Shown here: positions 18,824 to 28,498 of the stretch, piece by piece | Layout of the letters: each line of letters opens with the position of its first letter | How positions within the stretch are numbered: the first letter of the stretch is position 1 | NCBI GenBank assembly: GCA_900314725.1 | Contig: OMWJ01000002.1 | Location: forward strand, 62,001 to 126,000 | DNA: 64,000 nucleotides | From: an uncultured Bacteroidales bacterium | Lineage (GTDB): Bacteria > Bacteroidota > Bacteroidia > Bacteroidales > P3 | Direction: 5' to 3' | Notes under the pieces: model-generated | What the model was told of the DNA's origin: nothing | What the model saw: only the letters and a program-made list of their open reading frames with translations | Database searches by the model: none | Translations under genes and position numbers: made by a program

Positions 18824-20200
18824 ATGAGGCAAAGAACTATTAAAAGTATTGTAGAAATTGAGGGTAAAGGCTTACATACAGGAAAATTATGTAAGGTTAA
18901 GTTAATTCCTAATGAAGCTAACAGCGGTATTGTGTTCAAAGTCAATAAAGACGGTAAAGAAACTCTTATTCCCGCTTGTGCTAAATTCATTGGAGATACT
19001 TCCCGCAACACAACCATAGAGAACGATGGCGTAAAAGTTTCTACAATAGAACATTTAATGGCTACTCTCAGAGCCTTTGGAATAGACAACATCATTGTTG
19101 AAACCAATTGCGAAGAAGTGCCTATTCTTGACGGTTCTGCTAAGTATTGGGTAGAACTTATCAAAAAAGCAGAAATAGTTGAACAGGAGGTTGAGAAAAA
19201 AGTCTTAAAAATAAAAACACCAATACATTACGTTTCTCAAGATGGTCTATCTGAGTATTGGGCTTTGCCAAGTGATGAACTAAAGGTGGATTGCACGATA
19301 GATTTTTCTTCTTCTTTGATAGGTACACAAATGGCTGAGTTAAAATCTCTAACTGACTTTGAGAAAGAGTTTTGCGTTTGTCGTACTTTTGTATTTTTGA
19401 GCGAAATACTTCCTTTAGTTGAGAACAATCTTATTAAGGGAGGAGATTTAAGTAATGCTATTATTTTTGTTGATAAAGTATTGGAACAGAATCTACAAGA
19501 AAAGATAGCTAAATTCTTTGATAAGGATATTAACGACATAAAGGTTGAAAAGGGTGTCCTTAACAATATTAGATTAAACTATGATAATGAACCAGCAAGA
19601 CACAAGCTTATGGATTTTATAGGAGATGTTTCACTTGCCGGTAACGTAATAGGACATTTCATTATCAAGCGTCCTGGACATACAAACAATAAAAATTTTG
19701 CAAAAAAACTAATGGAAACAATAGAAAACAAAGACAGCATACCTGTGTATGACCCAAATAAAAAGCCTGTGTTTGACATTATGGATATAAGACAACGCCT
19801 GCCTCACAGATTCCCTATGCTATTGGTTGATAAAATAATAGAAAAAGGTGAAGACTATGTTGTCGGCTTAAAAAACGTTACGGCTAACGAAGATTTCTTC
19901 AATGGACACTTCCCTGAAGAACCCGTTATGCCTGGTGTTCTAATTGTTGAAGCTCTTGGACAAACAGGCGGTTTATTTGTTTTGAAAGATGCTAAAGAAG
20001 GAGAAAAATTCAACACCTATTTTATGAAGTTTGAGGAAGTTAAGTTCCGTCATAAAGTCGTTCCTGGAGATACTTTGTTGATGAAAATATCTCTTATGGA
20101 ACCAATACGTAGAGGTATTGTTAAAATGAAAGGTGTTGCATATGTAGGAAACACAGTTTGTGTTGAAGCAATACTTATGGCAATGGTAACAAAAGCATAA
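18824..20200 (+). CDS. lpxC-fabZ: Bifunctional UDP-3-O-acyl-GlcNAc deacetylase / 3-hydroxyacyl-ACP dehydratase
   Basis: Fusion of the committed lipid A enzyme LpxC with the fatty-acid dehydratase FabZ, typical of Bacteroidota. LpxC covers about residues 1-300: zinc ligands in STIEHLMATLRAFG (His) and in RHKLMDFIGDVSLAG (His and Asp), and the general acid-base His in RPGHTNNKNF. FabZ covers about 315-458: LPHRFPMLLVDKI, the catalytic His in NGHFPEEPVMPGV, and Glu in LIVEALGQTGG. It has 458 residues. It is followed 6 nt later by lpxA and shares its promoter. The fusion balances supply of the hydroxyacyl chain between lipid A and phospholipid. Confidence 0.97.
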   Translation: MRQRTIKSIVEIEGKGLHTGKLCKVKLIPNEANSGIVFKVNKDGKETLIPACAKFIGDTSRNTTIENDGVKVSTIEHLMATLRAFGIDNIIVETNCEEVPILDGSAKYWVELIKKAEIVEQEVEKKVLKIKTPIHYVSQDGLSEYWALPSDELKVDCTIDFSSSLIGTQMAELKSLTDFEKEFCVCRTFVFLSEILPLVENNLIKGGDLSNAIIFVDKVLEQNLQEKIAKFFDKDINDIKVEKGVLNNIRLNYDNEPARHKLMDFIGDVSLAGNVIGHFIIKRPGHTNNKNFAKKLMETIENKDSIPVYDPNKKPVFDIMDIRQRLPHRFPMLLVDKIIEKGEDYVVGLKNVTANEDFFNGHFPEEPVMPGVLIVEALGQTGGLFVLKDAKEGEKFNTYFMKFEEVKFRHKVVPGDTLLMKISLMEPIRRGIVKMKGVAYVGNTVCVEAILMAMVTKA

Positions 20201-20206
20201 TATAGA

Positions 20207-20968
20207 ATGAATTACGTAAGCGAAAAAGCCAAAATTGGCAAGAATGTACAGATAGAGCCATTTGCGGTTATTTACGATGACGTTGTTATTGGAGATAATT
20301 GTTATATTGGTGCTAATGTAGTTATTTTTCCAGGTGCAAGAATAGGAAACAACTGCAGAATCTTTCCTGGTGCAAGCATAGCAGCCATCCCTCAAGATTT
20401 AAAATTTGACAACGAATACACAACTGTTGAGATTGGCGACAACAACACTATCAGAGAGTTTGTTACTATCAACAGAGGTACTGCTGCAAGTGGAAAAACC
20501 GTTGTAGGAAACAACAATCTTATAATGGCATACGTTCATATTGCTCACGATTGTGTAGTTGGAAACAATTGTGTTTTGGCTAACAATACTACACTTGCTG
20601 GACATATAACAATAGAAGACTATGTAATAACTGGTGGTATGAGTGCTATACATCAGTTTGTTCATGTTGGACAACATTCTATTCTCGCTGGTGGTTCATT
20701 GGTAGATAAAGATATTCCACCTTTTATTAAAGTTGGTAAGTTTCCTGCTTCGTACTGTGGAATAAACTCTGTAGGATTGCACCGTAGAGGTTTTTCTCAA
20801 GAAGATATTAACGAAATTCAGGCAATATATAAGATTGTCTTTCAAAGTGGCTTGATGTATTCTAAAGCATTGGAAGAAGTTAAGTCTTTGAAGCAAACCA
20901 AATACACCAATATCATTGCAACCTTTATAGAAAAAGCAGATAGAGGTTTAATTAAAGGATATAGTTAA
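20207..20968 (+). CDS. lpxA: UDP-N-acetylglucosamine O-acyltransferase
   Basis: First enzyme of lipid A synthesis, which acylates UDP-GlcNAc at the 3-OH. The left-handed beta-helix is visible as repeated hexapeptides (IGDNCYIGANVVIFPGARIGNNCRI in part). The catalytic His lies in YVHIAHDCVVGNN, and the HQFVHVG and GLHRRGF motifs are present. It has 253 residues, the standard length. It is transcribed with lpxC-fabZ and followed by a good intrinsic terminator. Confidence 0.96.
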   Translation: MNYVSEKAKIGKNVQIEPFAVIYDDVVIGDNCYIGANVVIFPGARIGNNCRIFPGASIAAIPQDLKFDNEYTTVEIGDNNTIREFVTINRGTAASGKTVVGNNNLIMAYVHIAHDCVVGNNCVLANNTTLAGHITIEDYVITGGMSAIHQFVHVGQHSILAGGSLVDKDIPPFIKVGKFPASYCGINSVGLHRRGFSQEDINEIQAIYKIVFQSGLMYSKALEEVKSLKQTKYTNIIATFIEKADRGLIKGYS

Positions 20969-21066
20969 AATTTATTATAACTTACAAAATTACTAAAAAC
21001 ACAGAGCTGTGAAGCAGAGTGTGAGCTCCTATGCTCGTTTTATAACTAAAAATCACTATTAATTTT

Positions 21067-21105
21067 GTACGACATAGTTCTTTTGAACTTTGTTGTACTT
21101 TTTTT
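21067..21105 (+). terminator. Intrinsic terminator of lpxC-fabZ-lpxA
   Basis: Stem GTACGACATAGTTC / GAACTTTGTTGTAC (14 positions, one G-T wobble and one mismatch), loop TTTT, followed by seven T at 21099-21105. It lies 98 nt after the lpxA stop. Confidence 0.75.
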
Positions 21106-21110
21106 AGTGT

Positions 21111-21232
21111 GTTAGTTAATTAGATAAATTATAAGTTAGTTAATTATAAGTTAGTTAATTAGATAATTTGTTAGCTAATTATAAGTTAGTTAGTTAATTA
21201 GTTAATTAGTTAGTTTATTTATTATTTATTTG
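21111..21232. repeat. Degenerate TTAGTTAATTA direct repeats
   Basis: About seven imperfect direct copies built on GTTAGTTAATTA(TAA), 8-22 bp apart, fill the space between the lpxA terminator and the 3' end of trmD. Apart from scattered G and two C, the stretch is A/T only. It is self-complementary at word level (TTAATTAA) but has no fixed period. Probably slippage-grown low-complexity DNA. Confidence 0.7.
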
Positions 21233-21234
21233 TG

Positions 21235-21897
21235 TTAGCGTTTTCGTTTTTCTGTTCGTTCAAGTGATTGGTTATAACGCCATTGTTCTATATTTGCTTC
21301 ATGTCCAGAAAGAAGAACATCTGGAACTTTCCAGCCCTTGTAATCTGCAGGACGAGTATAGACTGGAGGTGCTATTAAACCGTCTTGAAACGAATCACTT
21401 AAAGCACTTTGTTCATCATTAAGCACTCCGGGTATCAATCTTACTACACTATCGGCTATAACTCCTGCTGCTAATTCTCCTCCACTAAGCACATATTCAC
21501 CAATACTAATCTCTCGTGTTATAAGATGTTGTCTAATTCTTTCATCAACACCCTTGTAATGCCCACAGAGAATACAAATATTCTCCTTAAGAGAAAGTTC
21601 GTTTGCAAGATCTTGAGTCAGCATTTCACCATCAGGAGCAGTGTATATTATTTCATCATAATTAGTTTTTTTCTTTAATTCTGTAAGACAGTTATCAACA
21701 GGTTCTATTTGAATAACCATGCCTGCACCACCTCCAAAAGCATAGTCATCTACCCTTTTGTGTTTATCCAAAGAATAGTCTCTAAGATTGTGAAGATTAA
21801 CTTCTAACAAGCCTTTACTAATGGCACGCTTTAATATGGATTCGTCAAAAAATCCTTTCAACATATTAGGGAATAAAGTGATGATATCTATCTTCAT
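21235..21897 (-). CDS. trmD: tRNA (guanine-N1)-methyltransferase TrmD
   Basis: Methylates G37 of tRNAs reading CNN/GGN-type codons and so prevents frameshifting. The 220-residue SPOUT protein has the opening [17 protein letters not shown], the knot region [13 protein letters not shown] and [13 protein letters not shown], and the C-terminal part [21 protein letters not shown]. No TAnnTTTG promoter is evident upstream. It stands alone, away from the rplS/rpsP genes that accompany it in many bacteria. Confidence 0.96.
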   Translation of the reverse strand: MKIDIITLFPNMLKGFFDESILKRAISKGLLEVNLHNLRDYSLDKHKRVDDYAFGGGAGMVIQIEPVDNCLTELKKKTNYDEIIYTAPDGEMLTQDLANELSLKENICILCGHYKGVDERIRQHLITREISIGEYVLSGGELAAGVIADSVVRLIPGVLNDEQSALSDSFQDGLIAPPVYTRPADYKGWKVPDVLLSGHEANIEQWRYNQSLERTEKRKR

Positions 21898-21964
21898 AAC
21901 GCTATGTATTACGTTTTTTTTTAAAAAAAGTTACTACGCATAACCTTAATCTTTAAAAATTTTG

Positions 21965-21972
21965 TACTTTTG
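21965..21972 (+). promoter_or_regulatory. -7 box of the 471-residue secreted protein gene
   Basis: TACTTTTG followed by CAG, 24 nt before the ATG at 21997. Confidence 0.6.
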
Positions 21973-21996
21973 CAGACAATATTAAAAGAATAAGTT

Positions 21997-23412
21997 ATGG
22001 ATTACAAAAGAATAAAGACAATTGTTTTACTTGTGTTGGTTTGCCTTTCCTTTCAAGTTAATGGTCAGGTGAAAGATTATAAAAATCTTCCTGATTTTGA
22101 CAACAAAGACTACCAACAACATCTTAGTTATATGGTTAAACCTTTTGCTTTGGTTGGTCAAACTCTTTATCTACAAGATGTAAATGATGAGTTGATTAAC
22201 TATTTTTATGAAGGTACCATAGGAAAAAATCTAAAAAAAGACAATTCCAAGACAAGATTCTACAAAATGACCCGTATGTCTAAGGAGAGAATGCTATCTC
22301 TTAAAGGCAAATGGTTTATTGTTGTAGATTATGTTGCAGACCATTTCGCTTACAACAAGATTGCTGAAGCTATTCCTGAAATGAGAGATTTCTCAAAGAT
22401 GCGTCATCCTTTTATGAAGTTAGTCATTGGAAACACCTCTGATACTATCTTCTACGAATATCAAAATTTCTATAATCAGTATCATTTTCCTTTCACTCCA
22501 ATGTCTTATTACAATCATGCTAAGAACGAATATCCTCACGAAACATACGCTTTTGAAGATTTAAACCTTATAACTTACGACACAAATGCAAATTATGCCA
22601 TAGTTCCAGACCAACTTATAGGTCAAAGACTTATTCTTCCAGAAGTTACAGACGCTACTTTAGAGAGATTATACAACGGAAAACGTCTGTATAACTATCC
22701 CGATGACAGCAAGAAATATTCTTTCACTGAATATCCTTTATCTAAGGGTAAAAGTTTGAAAGATAAGGTATTTGTGGTTAAAGATGTTGCTTTTGACGCT
22801 GAAAGTTTGACAAATGTTTATCTTAAACTTGTTCAACCAAATTCAAGAGATACTATCTACTATAAATATCCTACTAAGCACGAAAGACATCTATTTTCTT
22901 TTGTTATAGAAAGTTTCCACAAGAAATTGCGTCAAACATATAAAGACAGAGAATTTACAGTACGAGGAGACAAATACCCTCTTACAGTTATGGACATTAG
23001 AAGAAAACGTTCTCTAACTCTTCACCAAGGAGACATATTCCATTGCTTGGATGTTGTGGTCAGAGAAGGTAAGTATCAACTTCTTATGCGTACAGGAAAA
23101 GGTAGAAAGTTCTATATGCCAGAAGATTATGCTTTAGGTGATATGCTTTCATTCAACAAATACCTTTCTACTGAAAAAATAGAAAAATACAGAGACACAT
23201 ATCCAACATACTACAAAGCAATACTTCAAAAAGAACTCATAAAAGGTATGTCTATGGATATGGTTGAGCAGAGTTGGGGCAAACCAGAGAGAAGTGTCAA
23301 GACTAATTTTGACGGTAGCGACCAACAATGGTTTTATATGGGAAATATTTACATAATCTTCAAGAATAACGTTTTACATCGTGTGGCAATGATTCCTAAA
23401 GAAATGAGATAA
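21997..23412 (+). CDS. Secreted protein of unknown function with BamE-like C-terminus
   Basis: I do not recognise the family. The first ~23 residues form a Sec signal peptide (IVLLVLVCLSFQVNG, likely cut before QVKDY). The body of about 400 residues is rich in Tyr, Lys and Asp with no repeats or Cys clusters. The last ~55 residues (KGMSMDMVEQSWGKPERS, then a WFYMGNIYIIF strand) resemble the two-helix/three-strand SmpA/BamE-type fold found at outer-membrane assembly sites; this is a pattern match only. Periplasmic or surface location is inferred from the signal peptide. It has its own promoter. Confidence 0.6.
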   Translation: MDYKRIKTIVLLVLVCLSFQVNGQVKDYKNLPDFDNKDYQQHLSYMVKPFALVGQTLYLQDVNDELINYFYEGTIGKNLKKDNSKTRFYKMTRMSKERMLSLKGKWFIVVDYVADHFAYNKIAEAIPEMRDFSKMRHPFMKLVIGNTSDTIFYEYQNFYNQYHFPFTPMSYYNHAKNEYPHETYAFEDLNLITYDTNANYAIVPDQLIGQRLILPEVTDATLERLYNGKRLYNYPDDSKKYSFTEYPLSKGKSLKDKVFVVKDVAFDAESLTNVYLKLVQPNSRDTIYYKYPTKHERHLFSFVIESFHKKLRQTYKDREFTVRGDKYPLTVMDIRRKRSLTLHQGDIFHCLDVVVREGKYQLLMRTGKGRKFYMPEDYALGDMLSFNKYLSTEKIEKYRDTYPTYYKAILQKELIKGMSMDMVEQSWGKPERSVKTNFDGSDQQWFYMGNIYIIFKNNVLHRVAMIPKEMR

Positions 23413-23469
23413 AACTCTGTATTCTCTTCTTATTTACAAACATACTACTTACATTAGGAAAAAAATATC

Positions 23470-24876
23470 ATGAGCGAGGAAGAAAAAGAAATATTGGACT
23501 TAGTCCGTAGATACGAAGATATGGTTGATAATAACATACCTGCATGGTTTGATTCCATGGAGTGGGTTGATATCATTGATTATTACGAAGATAACGAGCA
23601 GGACGATAGATTAGAACAAGCAACACTAAGAGCATACAAGAAATTTCCCGATGATGAAGATATAGTTGTTAGAATGGCTAACCTGTATCTTAATAAAGAA
23701 GAATACAAACGAGCAGAAAATCTTATAAAAGACTATATAAAAGAACATCCTTCAGAAGAACTCAGAGGATTACTTGCAGGAGTGTATGTAGAATCTGGTA
23801 CTCACCTAAAAAAAGCAGAACAAATACTTAAGGAACTTCTTTTGGAGGAAAGCGAATTAGATCCTTACTATTCTTATCTTCTTGCACGAATATATATAGA
23901 AAAATCAAAATTTGCCCAAGCAGAGAAATTACTCAGAAATGTGGTAAAGATTCATTATGACGATTGGGCTTTGATGATGAATTATGTAAAATGTGTTGAA
24001 GATAAACAAGTTGCCAACACTGTACTTAGAACTATTAGAAGCATAGTCAATAAAAATCCGTTTGAAGACAAAGTTTGGGTTGCCCTGGCTTTTGCTTATT
24101 ATGAGTCATATCATATTGACAAGGCTTTGGAGGCTATAAACTATGCTATAGCTATTGATTCCGATGAAGAAACACGACATGCTTTGAAAGCAAATATTGT
24201 TGTTGCATTAGGAAAAGACGAAGAATACATCAAAGAATCTCTTTTGGCTGCCGAATATGCTACAGATAAATACACCTATTACGAGAGTATAGGCAAAGCA
24301 TACTTAAACAAAAAAGACTACAAAAACGCTTCCATCTATTATAAGAAAGCATTGGAACATGAAAAATTTGGATTGGAACTACCGGAATCAAATCTTGGAC
24401 TTGTAGAGTGCTATCTTATGCAAAATCAAATTACTATGGCTAACAGACAACTTGATAAAGCTATAGCAATGCAATATCCTCCTTCTTATTATCTTGGTTT
24501 TGCAGAAAGAATAAGTTCATTAGGCTTTTCATACATCAGCGAAGATATTCTTGCAGAGCTGACCAATAGTGATGATATACTTATTTCTATGCTTGCAACT
24601 GTTTCTCTTGCCTACATAAAAGCTGAAACTGACAGATTATTAGAGGGAATTAAACTCTTGGAAGACACCATAAAAGACTACAATGATATAGATTCTTTGT
24701 ATTATGCTTTGCTTGATTTATCTTGTAGAGACAGCAAGTATATAGCCTATACAAGGAAAGCGTTACAATATCTTATCGCACAGAAAGGCTATAACAAGAA
24801 TATCAGAGACAATTTTCCTTCTCTACTGAAAAATGGAAATTATCTTAAATGCTTAAAAGAATTGATAAATGAATAA
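23470..24876 (+). CDS. Tetratricopeptide-repeat protein
   Basis: 468-residue protein made largely of TPR-type helical pairs, with recognisable repeats such as NLYLNKEEYKRAENLIKDYI and GKAYLNKKDYKNASIYYKKA. There is no signal peptide and the N-terminus is acidic, so it is probably a cytoplasmic scaffold. Its stop overlaps the DedA start by 8 nt, so translation of TPR, DedA and aroE is likely coupled. The specific function is unknown. Confidence 0.75.
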   Translation: MSEEEKEILDLVRRYEDMVDNNIPAWFDSMEWVDIIDYYEDNEQDDRLEQATLRAYKKFPDDEDIVVRMANLYLNKEEYKRAENLIKDYIKEHPSEELRGLLAGVYVESGTHLKKAEQILKELLLEESELDPYYSYLLARIYIEKSKFAQAEKLLRNVVKIHYDDWALMMNYVKCVEDKQVANTVLRTIRSIVNKNPFEDKVWVALAFAYYESYHIDKALEAINYAIAIDSDEETRHALKANIVVALGKDEEYIKESLLAAEYATDKYTYYESIGKAYLNKKDYKNASIYYKKALEHEKFGLELPESNLGLVECYLMQNQITMANRQLDKAIAMQYPPSYYLGFAERISSLGFSYISEDILAELTNSDDILISMLATVSLAYIKAETDRLLEGIKLLEDTIKDYNDIDSLYYALLDLSCRDSKYIAYTRKALQYLIAQKGYNKNIRDNFPSLLKNGNYLKCLKELINE

Positions 24877-25603
24877 GTTAGCAGTTGTTTTCATTAGCCT
24901 AATCTCTCTGTTTGCTTCTTGGAATCTGAAGGCAGAAGATTTACCAGCACAAGACACTAACAATGAACTTAGTGCTGTTGGACAAGTTATAGCATGGTAC
25001 AACGATAATTTAAACTATGGTTCAATTACTCTTTTGATGGCAATAGAGAGTTCTTTCATCCCTTTTCCTTCTGAGGTAATCATACCTCCTGCTGCTTACA
25101 AAGCTTTAGAAAAAGACAGTGGTTTAAATATCTTTCTTGTTGTTTTGTTTGGAACTCTTGGAGCGTTGATAGGAGCTTTGATAAACTATTTTCTTGCTAT
25201 GTGGTTAGGAAGACCTATCATATATAAGTTTGCAGAATCTAAACTTGGCCGTTTATGTCTTTTGAGTAAAGAGAAAGTTGAAAAGGCTGAAAATTATTTT
25301 GTTAAACACGGTAAGGCTTCAACTTTTGTGGGAAGACTTGTTCCTGCTGTACGTCAATTAATCTCTATTCCTGCAGGATTAGCTAAGATGAAACTACATA
25401 TATTTTTGCTTTTCACTTTCTTTGGTGCAGGAATTTGGAACATAGTCTTAGCTTTCTTAGGTTATTTGGCTAAAGGACAAGAAGATATGATTGCTAAATA
25501 TAGCAGTGAATTATCCTACGTGTTATTAGGAGTAGGTGTTCTCTTCGTGGCTTATCTTATTTACAATGGCTTTAAGAAGAAAAAAACAAAAAAAGTAAAA
25601 TGA
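24869..25603 (+). CDS. DedA-family membrane protein
   Basis: Member of the DedA/VTT superfamily, linked to scrambling and recycling of lipid carriers such as undecaprenyl phosphate. An N-terminal hydrophobic segment (LAVVFISLISLFASW) precedes the DedA core: ESSFIPFPSEVIIPPAAY, then FVGRLVPAVRQLISIPAGLAKM with the conserved Arg and Pro residues. It has 244 residues with four to five membrane segments and a basic C-terminus (KKKKTKKVK). Its end overlaps the aroE start by 4 nt (ATGA). Confidence 0.88.
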   Translation: MNKLAVVFISLISLFASWNLKAEDLPAQDTNNELSAVGQVIAWYNDNLNYGSITLLMAIESSFIPFPSEVIIPPAAYKALEKDSGLNIFLVVLFGTLGALIGALINYFLAMWLGRPIIYKFAESKLGRLCLLSKEKVEKAENYFVKHGKASTFVGRLVPAVRQLISIPAGLAKMKLHIFLLFTFFGAGIWNIVLAFLGYLAKGQEDMIAKYSSELSYVLLGVGVLFVAYLIYNGFKKKKTKKVK

Positions 25604-26361
25604 TACCACAATCCTTGTTTGGTCTTGTTGGCTACCCTCTTTCACATTCTTTTTCTCAAAGATATTTCACCCAAAAGTTTCTTTCTCTTGGATTAAAGAA
25701 CTGCTGTTATAAATTATTTGAAACAAAAAATGAATGTGAAATACTTAACCTTCTACAAGAAAAGCCCAACATTCTTGGACTAAACGTTACCTCTCCATAC
25801 AAACAAAGCATAATTCCTTATTTAGATGATATAGACCCTGTTGCACAAGAAATCAATGCCGTCAATACAATAAAAGTCAAAGAAGGAAAACTGATAGGCT
25901 ACAACACAGATTATTTGGGTTTTAAATATTCATTGGAGCAAAATACAGATATTTCTAAGATAAATCAGGCTGTAATACTTGGTTCAGGTGGTGCAAGTCA
26001 AAGCGTTGCATACGTTCTCAAAATTTTGAATATCCCATATTTGATAGTATCCCGCACAAAGAAAGACTTCAATAAAAACATTCACATCATTACATACGAA
26101 GACCTTAATTCAATGGATTACAGAGACTTTTCGCTAATCGTAAATGCAACTCCTTGTGGAATGTATGGCAAAAACGAGAACAGCATACCAAATATAGATA
26201 TGGAAAAGATAAACGACAAACATATTGTTTTTGACCTTATCTATAATCCCTCTCCTACTCTGCTTCTAAGTCTTGCAAGCAAAAAAGGAGCAAAAACAAT
26301 TGACGGATTGCAGATGTTGTATTCTCAAGCCGAATACTCATGGCAGATATGGAACAGTTAA
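25600..26361 (+). CDS. aroE: Shikimate dehydrogenase
   Basis: NADP-dependent enzyme of aromatic amino acid synthesis, reducing 3-dehydroshikimate. It has the substrate loop GYPLSHSFSQRYF, the catalytic Lys in NVTSPYKQSI, Asn/Asp in NAVNTI and NTDYLGF, the nucleotide loop GSGGASQSV, and the C-terminal DGLQMLYSQAEYSW. It has 253 residues, slightly shorter than the ~270 of E. coli AroE, as in other Bacteroidota. It is the last gene of the TPR-DedA-aroE run; repeat copy C follows and can act as terminator. Confidence 0.95.
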   Translation: MIPQSLFGLVGYPLSHSFSQRYFTQKFLSLGLKNCCYKLFETKNECEILNLLQEKPNILGLNVTSPYKQSIIPYLDDIDPVAQEINAVNTIKVKEGKLIGYNTDYLGFKYSLEQNTDISKINQAVILGSGGASQSVAYVLKILNIPYLIVSRTKKDFNKNIHIITYEDLNSMDYRDFSLIVNATPCGMYGKNENSIPNIDMEKINDKHIVFDLIYNPSPTLLLSLASKKGAKTIDGLQMLYSQAEYSWQIWNS

Positions 26362-26441
26362 ACTATTATCTCTCTTATAAGTCTGTAACGAGAGCAAAAA
26401 AACAAATCCAAACACAATAAAGCCATACAAATCAAAAGAAT

Positions 26442-26562
26442 AAAAAAGTTGATAATTTTGAAAAAAGTCTTGATAAAAAAAGAGTTGATCTTTACACCTA
26501 AAAGACTTAATGTTTATACTAAAAAGAGTTGATCTTTTTTTCTTAAAACCAACTCTTTTTTT
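26442..26562. repeat. Phased 21/22-bp intergenic repeat, copy C
   Basis: Six 9-bp words begin at 26446, 26467, 26482, 26504, 26526 and 26547 with steps of 21, 15, 22, 22 and 21. The single 15-bp step has a 6-bp A-only linker. The last two words (GAGTTGATC and AACCAACTC) form a hairpin followed by seven T, in both directions, fitting a bidirectional terminator between convergent aroE and meaB. Confidence 0.8.
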
Positions 26563-26590
26563 ACTCCATTAAAACAATAGTCCAAAGACT

Positions 26591-27694
26591 CTATCCTTTC
26601 AATGACTGAAAGTACTCATCAATAAGTTTTTGTGCTATAATATAGGCTGAAACCTTGTTGTCCAAAATATCATCTTTGGCAATATCAAGTTTTGTTTTGG
26701 CTACATCGCTATCATAGAATCTGTCCAATAATGTCTGCGAAATGCTTTCCGATAATATCCTAAGATTTTGAGTATTGCGGTTCTTATAGAAATACCCACT
26801 CTTCTTTGTCATCTCAACATAATCTAAAACATTCTGCCAAATGTCATCTATACCCATCTTGGAATAAGCCGAACATGTGAATACTTTTGGTTGCCAACCA
26901 CTCTCTTGAGGAGGGAAAAGATGAAGAGCATTCCTATAGTTTATTGCAGCAAGTTCTGAACGTTCTTTCTCTTTGCCTTCTGCCTTGTTGATGGCTATTG
27001 CGTCTGCCATCTCCATTATTCCTCGTTTGATTCCTTGTAGTTCATCACCCGCATTAGCCAATTGCAACAAAAGGAAGAAATCCACCATAGAATGAGCCAA
27101 GACTTCGCTCTGCCCTACTCCAACTGTTTCTATTATAACCACATCAAAGCCTGCTGCTTCACAAAGAATAATTATCTCACGCGTCTTTCTTGCCACTCCA
27201 CCAAGGCTTCCTGCAGAAGGAGAAGGACGAATAAAAGCATTAGGATCAGAAGAGAGCAACTCCATACGTGTCTTATCTCCCAAAATACTTCCTCCACTTC
27301 TCTCACTGCTTGGATCTATTGCAAGAACAGCAACCTTATGTCCTTCAGAGGTGAGTTTTTTTCCTAACACTTCAATAACGGAACTCTTACCAACGCCAGG
27401 AACTCCCGTAATACCTAACCTTATGCTGTTGCCTGAGTGTTTAAGACATTTCTCTATCACCTCCTGAGCAATAAGCTGATGTTTATACAGATTGCTCTCT
27501 ACAAGTGTTATTGCTCTTGCCAAGATAGTACGGTTGCCACTTAGGATTCCTTCTACATAATCCTCAACAGACAAAGATTTAACTTTTTTTATATGCTTAA
27601 AAAGGTCTTTATTAACATCCTGTCTGTTCTCTGTACCTTGAGTAACTTTAAGTGCAGAGTTAGGATTATTCTTGTCTATTACTTGGTCGTACAT
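26591..27694 (-). CDS. meaB: Methylmalonyl-CoA mutase-associated GTPase MeaB
   Basis: G3E GTPase that guards adenosylcobalamin loading of methylmalonyl-CoA mutase. It has Walker A GVPGVGKSSVIEVLG, the SSERSGGSILGDKTRM switch region, ETVGVGQSEV (G3) and NKAEG (G4), in 367 residues. It implies a B12-dependent succinate-to-propionate route elsewhere in the genome; the mutase genes are not in this window. It lies 6 nt downstream of the SDR gene. Confidence 0.93.
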   Translation of the reverse strand: MYDQVIDKNNPNSALKVTQGTENRQDVNKDLFKHIKKVKSLSVEDYVEGILSGNRTILARAITLVESNLYKHQLIAQEVIEKCLKHSGNSIRLGITGVPGVGKSSVIEVLGKKLTSEGHKVAVLAIDPSSERSGGSILGDKTRMELLSSDPNAFIRPSPSAGSLGGVARKTREIIILCEAAGFDVVIIETVGVGQSEVLAHSMVDFFLLLQLANAGDELQGIKRGIMEMADAIAINKAEGKEKERSELAAINYRNALHLFPPQESGWQPKVFTCSAYSKMGIDDIWQNVLDYVEMTKKSGYFYKNRNTQNLRILSESISQTLLDRFYDSDVAKTKLDIAKDDILDNKVSAYIIAQKLIDEYFQSLKG

Positions 27695-27700
27695 AACTGT

Positions 27701-28459
27701 TTATTTTCTAAAGAACAAGCCGGAGTTTGCTTGTGCTGTTGGCATAATAACCAAATCATTTATATTGACATGTTCTGGTAATAATGCACAATATGTTATT
27801 GTGTCGGCTATATCTTCCCCTGTCAGTGGAGTAAAGCCTCTGTATGTAGCATCATTCTTTTCTTTGTCGCCTTTAAATCTAACCATAGAGAACTCTGTTT
27901 CAACTGCTCCCGGACAAATATTTGTTACCTTTATATTATAAGGAAGACAATCTATACGCATACCTTTACTTATAGCATCCACTGCATGTTTTACTGCACA
28001 ATAAACACTTCCGCCTGCATAGACTTCTTTTCCTGCTATGGAACAAATATTGATTACGTGTCCTTTCATTCTCTTGCACATCCAAGGAAGAACAACTCTT
28101 GAAACATAAAGCAAACCTTTTACATCTGTGTCTATCATCTGCTCCCAATCGCTTAGCAAAGCTTCCTGTATGGCGTCTTTTCCTGCTGCCAAGCCTGCGT
28201 TATTTACTAATATATCTATTTCCTTCCACTCTGGTTCAAGGCTGTTAAGGTATTTCTCTACTTGTTCATTGTCCCTAACATCAAAATTAAGTGCCTTGAC
28301 TTTGATATTATACTTTTCTATGAGTTCTTTTGCAAACGAAACCAATCTTTCGTTTCTTCTACCTGTGATAATAAGGTCAATATTGTTTTGTGCAAACTTC
28401 TCTGCTGTAGCTTTTCCTATACCAGAAGTTGCTCCTGTAATAAGTGCTATTCTTTTCAT
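27701..28459 (-). CDS. SDR-family NAD(P)-dependent oxidoreductase (YdfG-like)
   Basis: Classical short-chain dehydrogenase: the cofactor loop TGATSGIGKATAEKF, the NNAG motif, catalytic Ser in SIAGKEVY and Tyr/Lys in YCAVKHAVD. The Arg-rich stretch TGRRNERL after the second beta strand suggests NADP. Length (252) and motifs match the YdfG/serine 3-dehydrogenase group, which oxidises 3-hydroxy acids. It precedes meaB under a shared promoter, although no metabolic link to MeaB is evident. Confidence 0.87.
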   Translation of the reverse strand: MKRIALITGATSGIGKATAEKFAQNNIDLIITGRRNERLVSFAKELIEKYNIKVKALNFDVRDNEQVEKYLNSLEPEWKEIDILVNNAGLAAGKDAIQEALLSDWEQMIDTDVKGLLYVSRVVLPWMCKRMKGHVINICSIAGKEVYAGGSVYCAVKHAVDAISKGMRIDCLPYNIKVTNICPGAVETEFSMVRFKGDKEKNDATYRGFTPLTGEDIADTITYCALLPEHVNINDLVIMPTAQANSGLFFRK

Positions 28460-28498
28460 GTCTATATATGTTTGTTATTGTTTCTGATAATCTTGATG

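Noticed and set aside
20990..21040. Possible small structured RNA after lpxA (GAGCTGTGAAGC region)
   Set aside because: Only short, weak pairings could be found, with no promoter of its own; probably part of the lpxA 3' tail.
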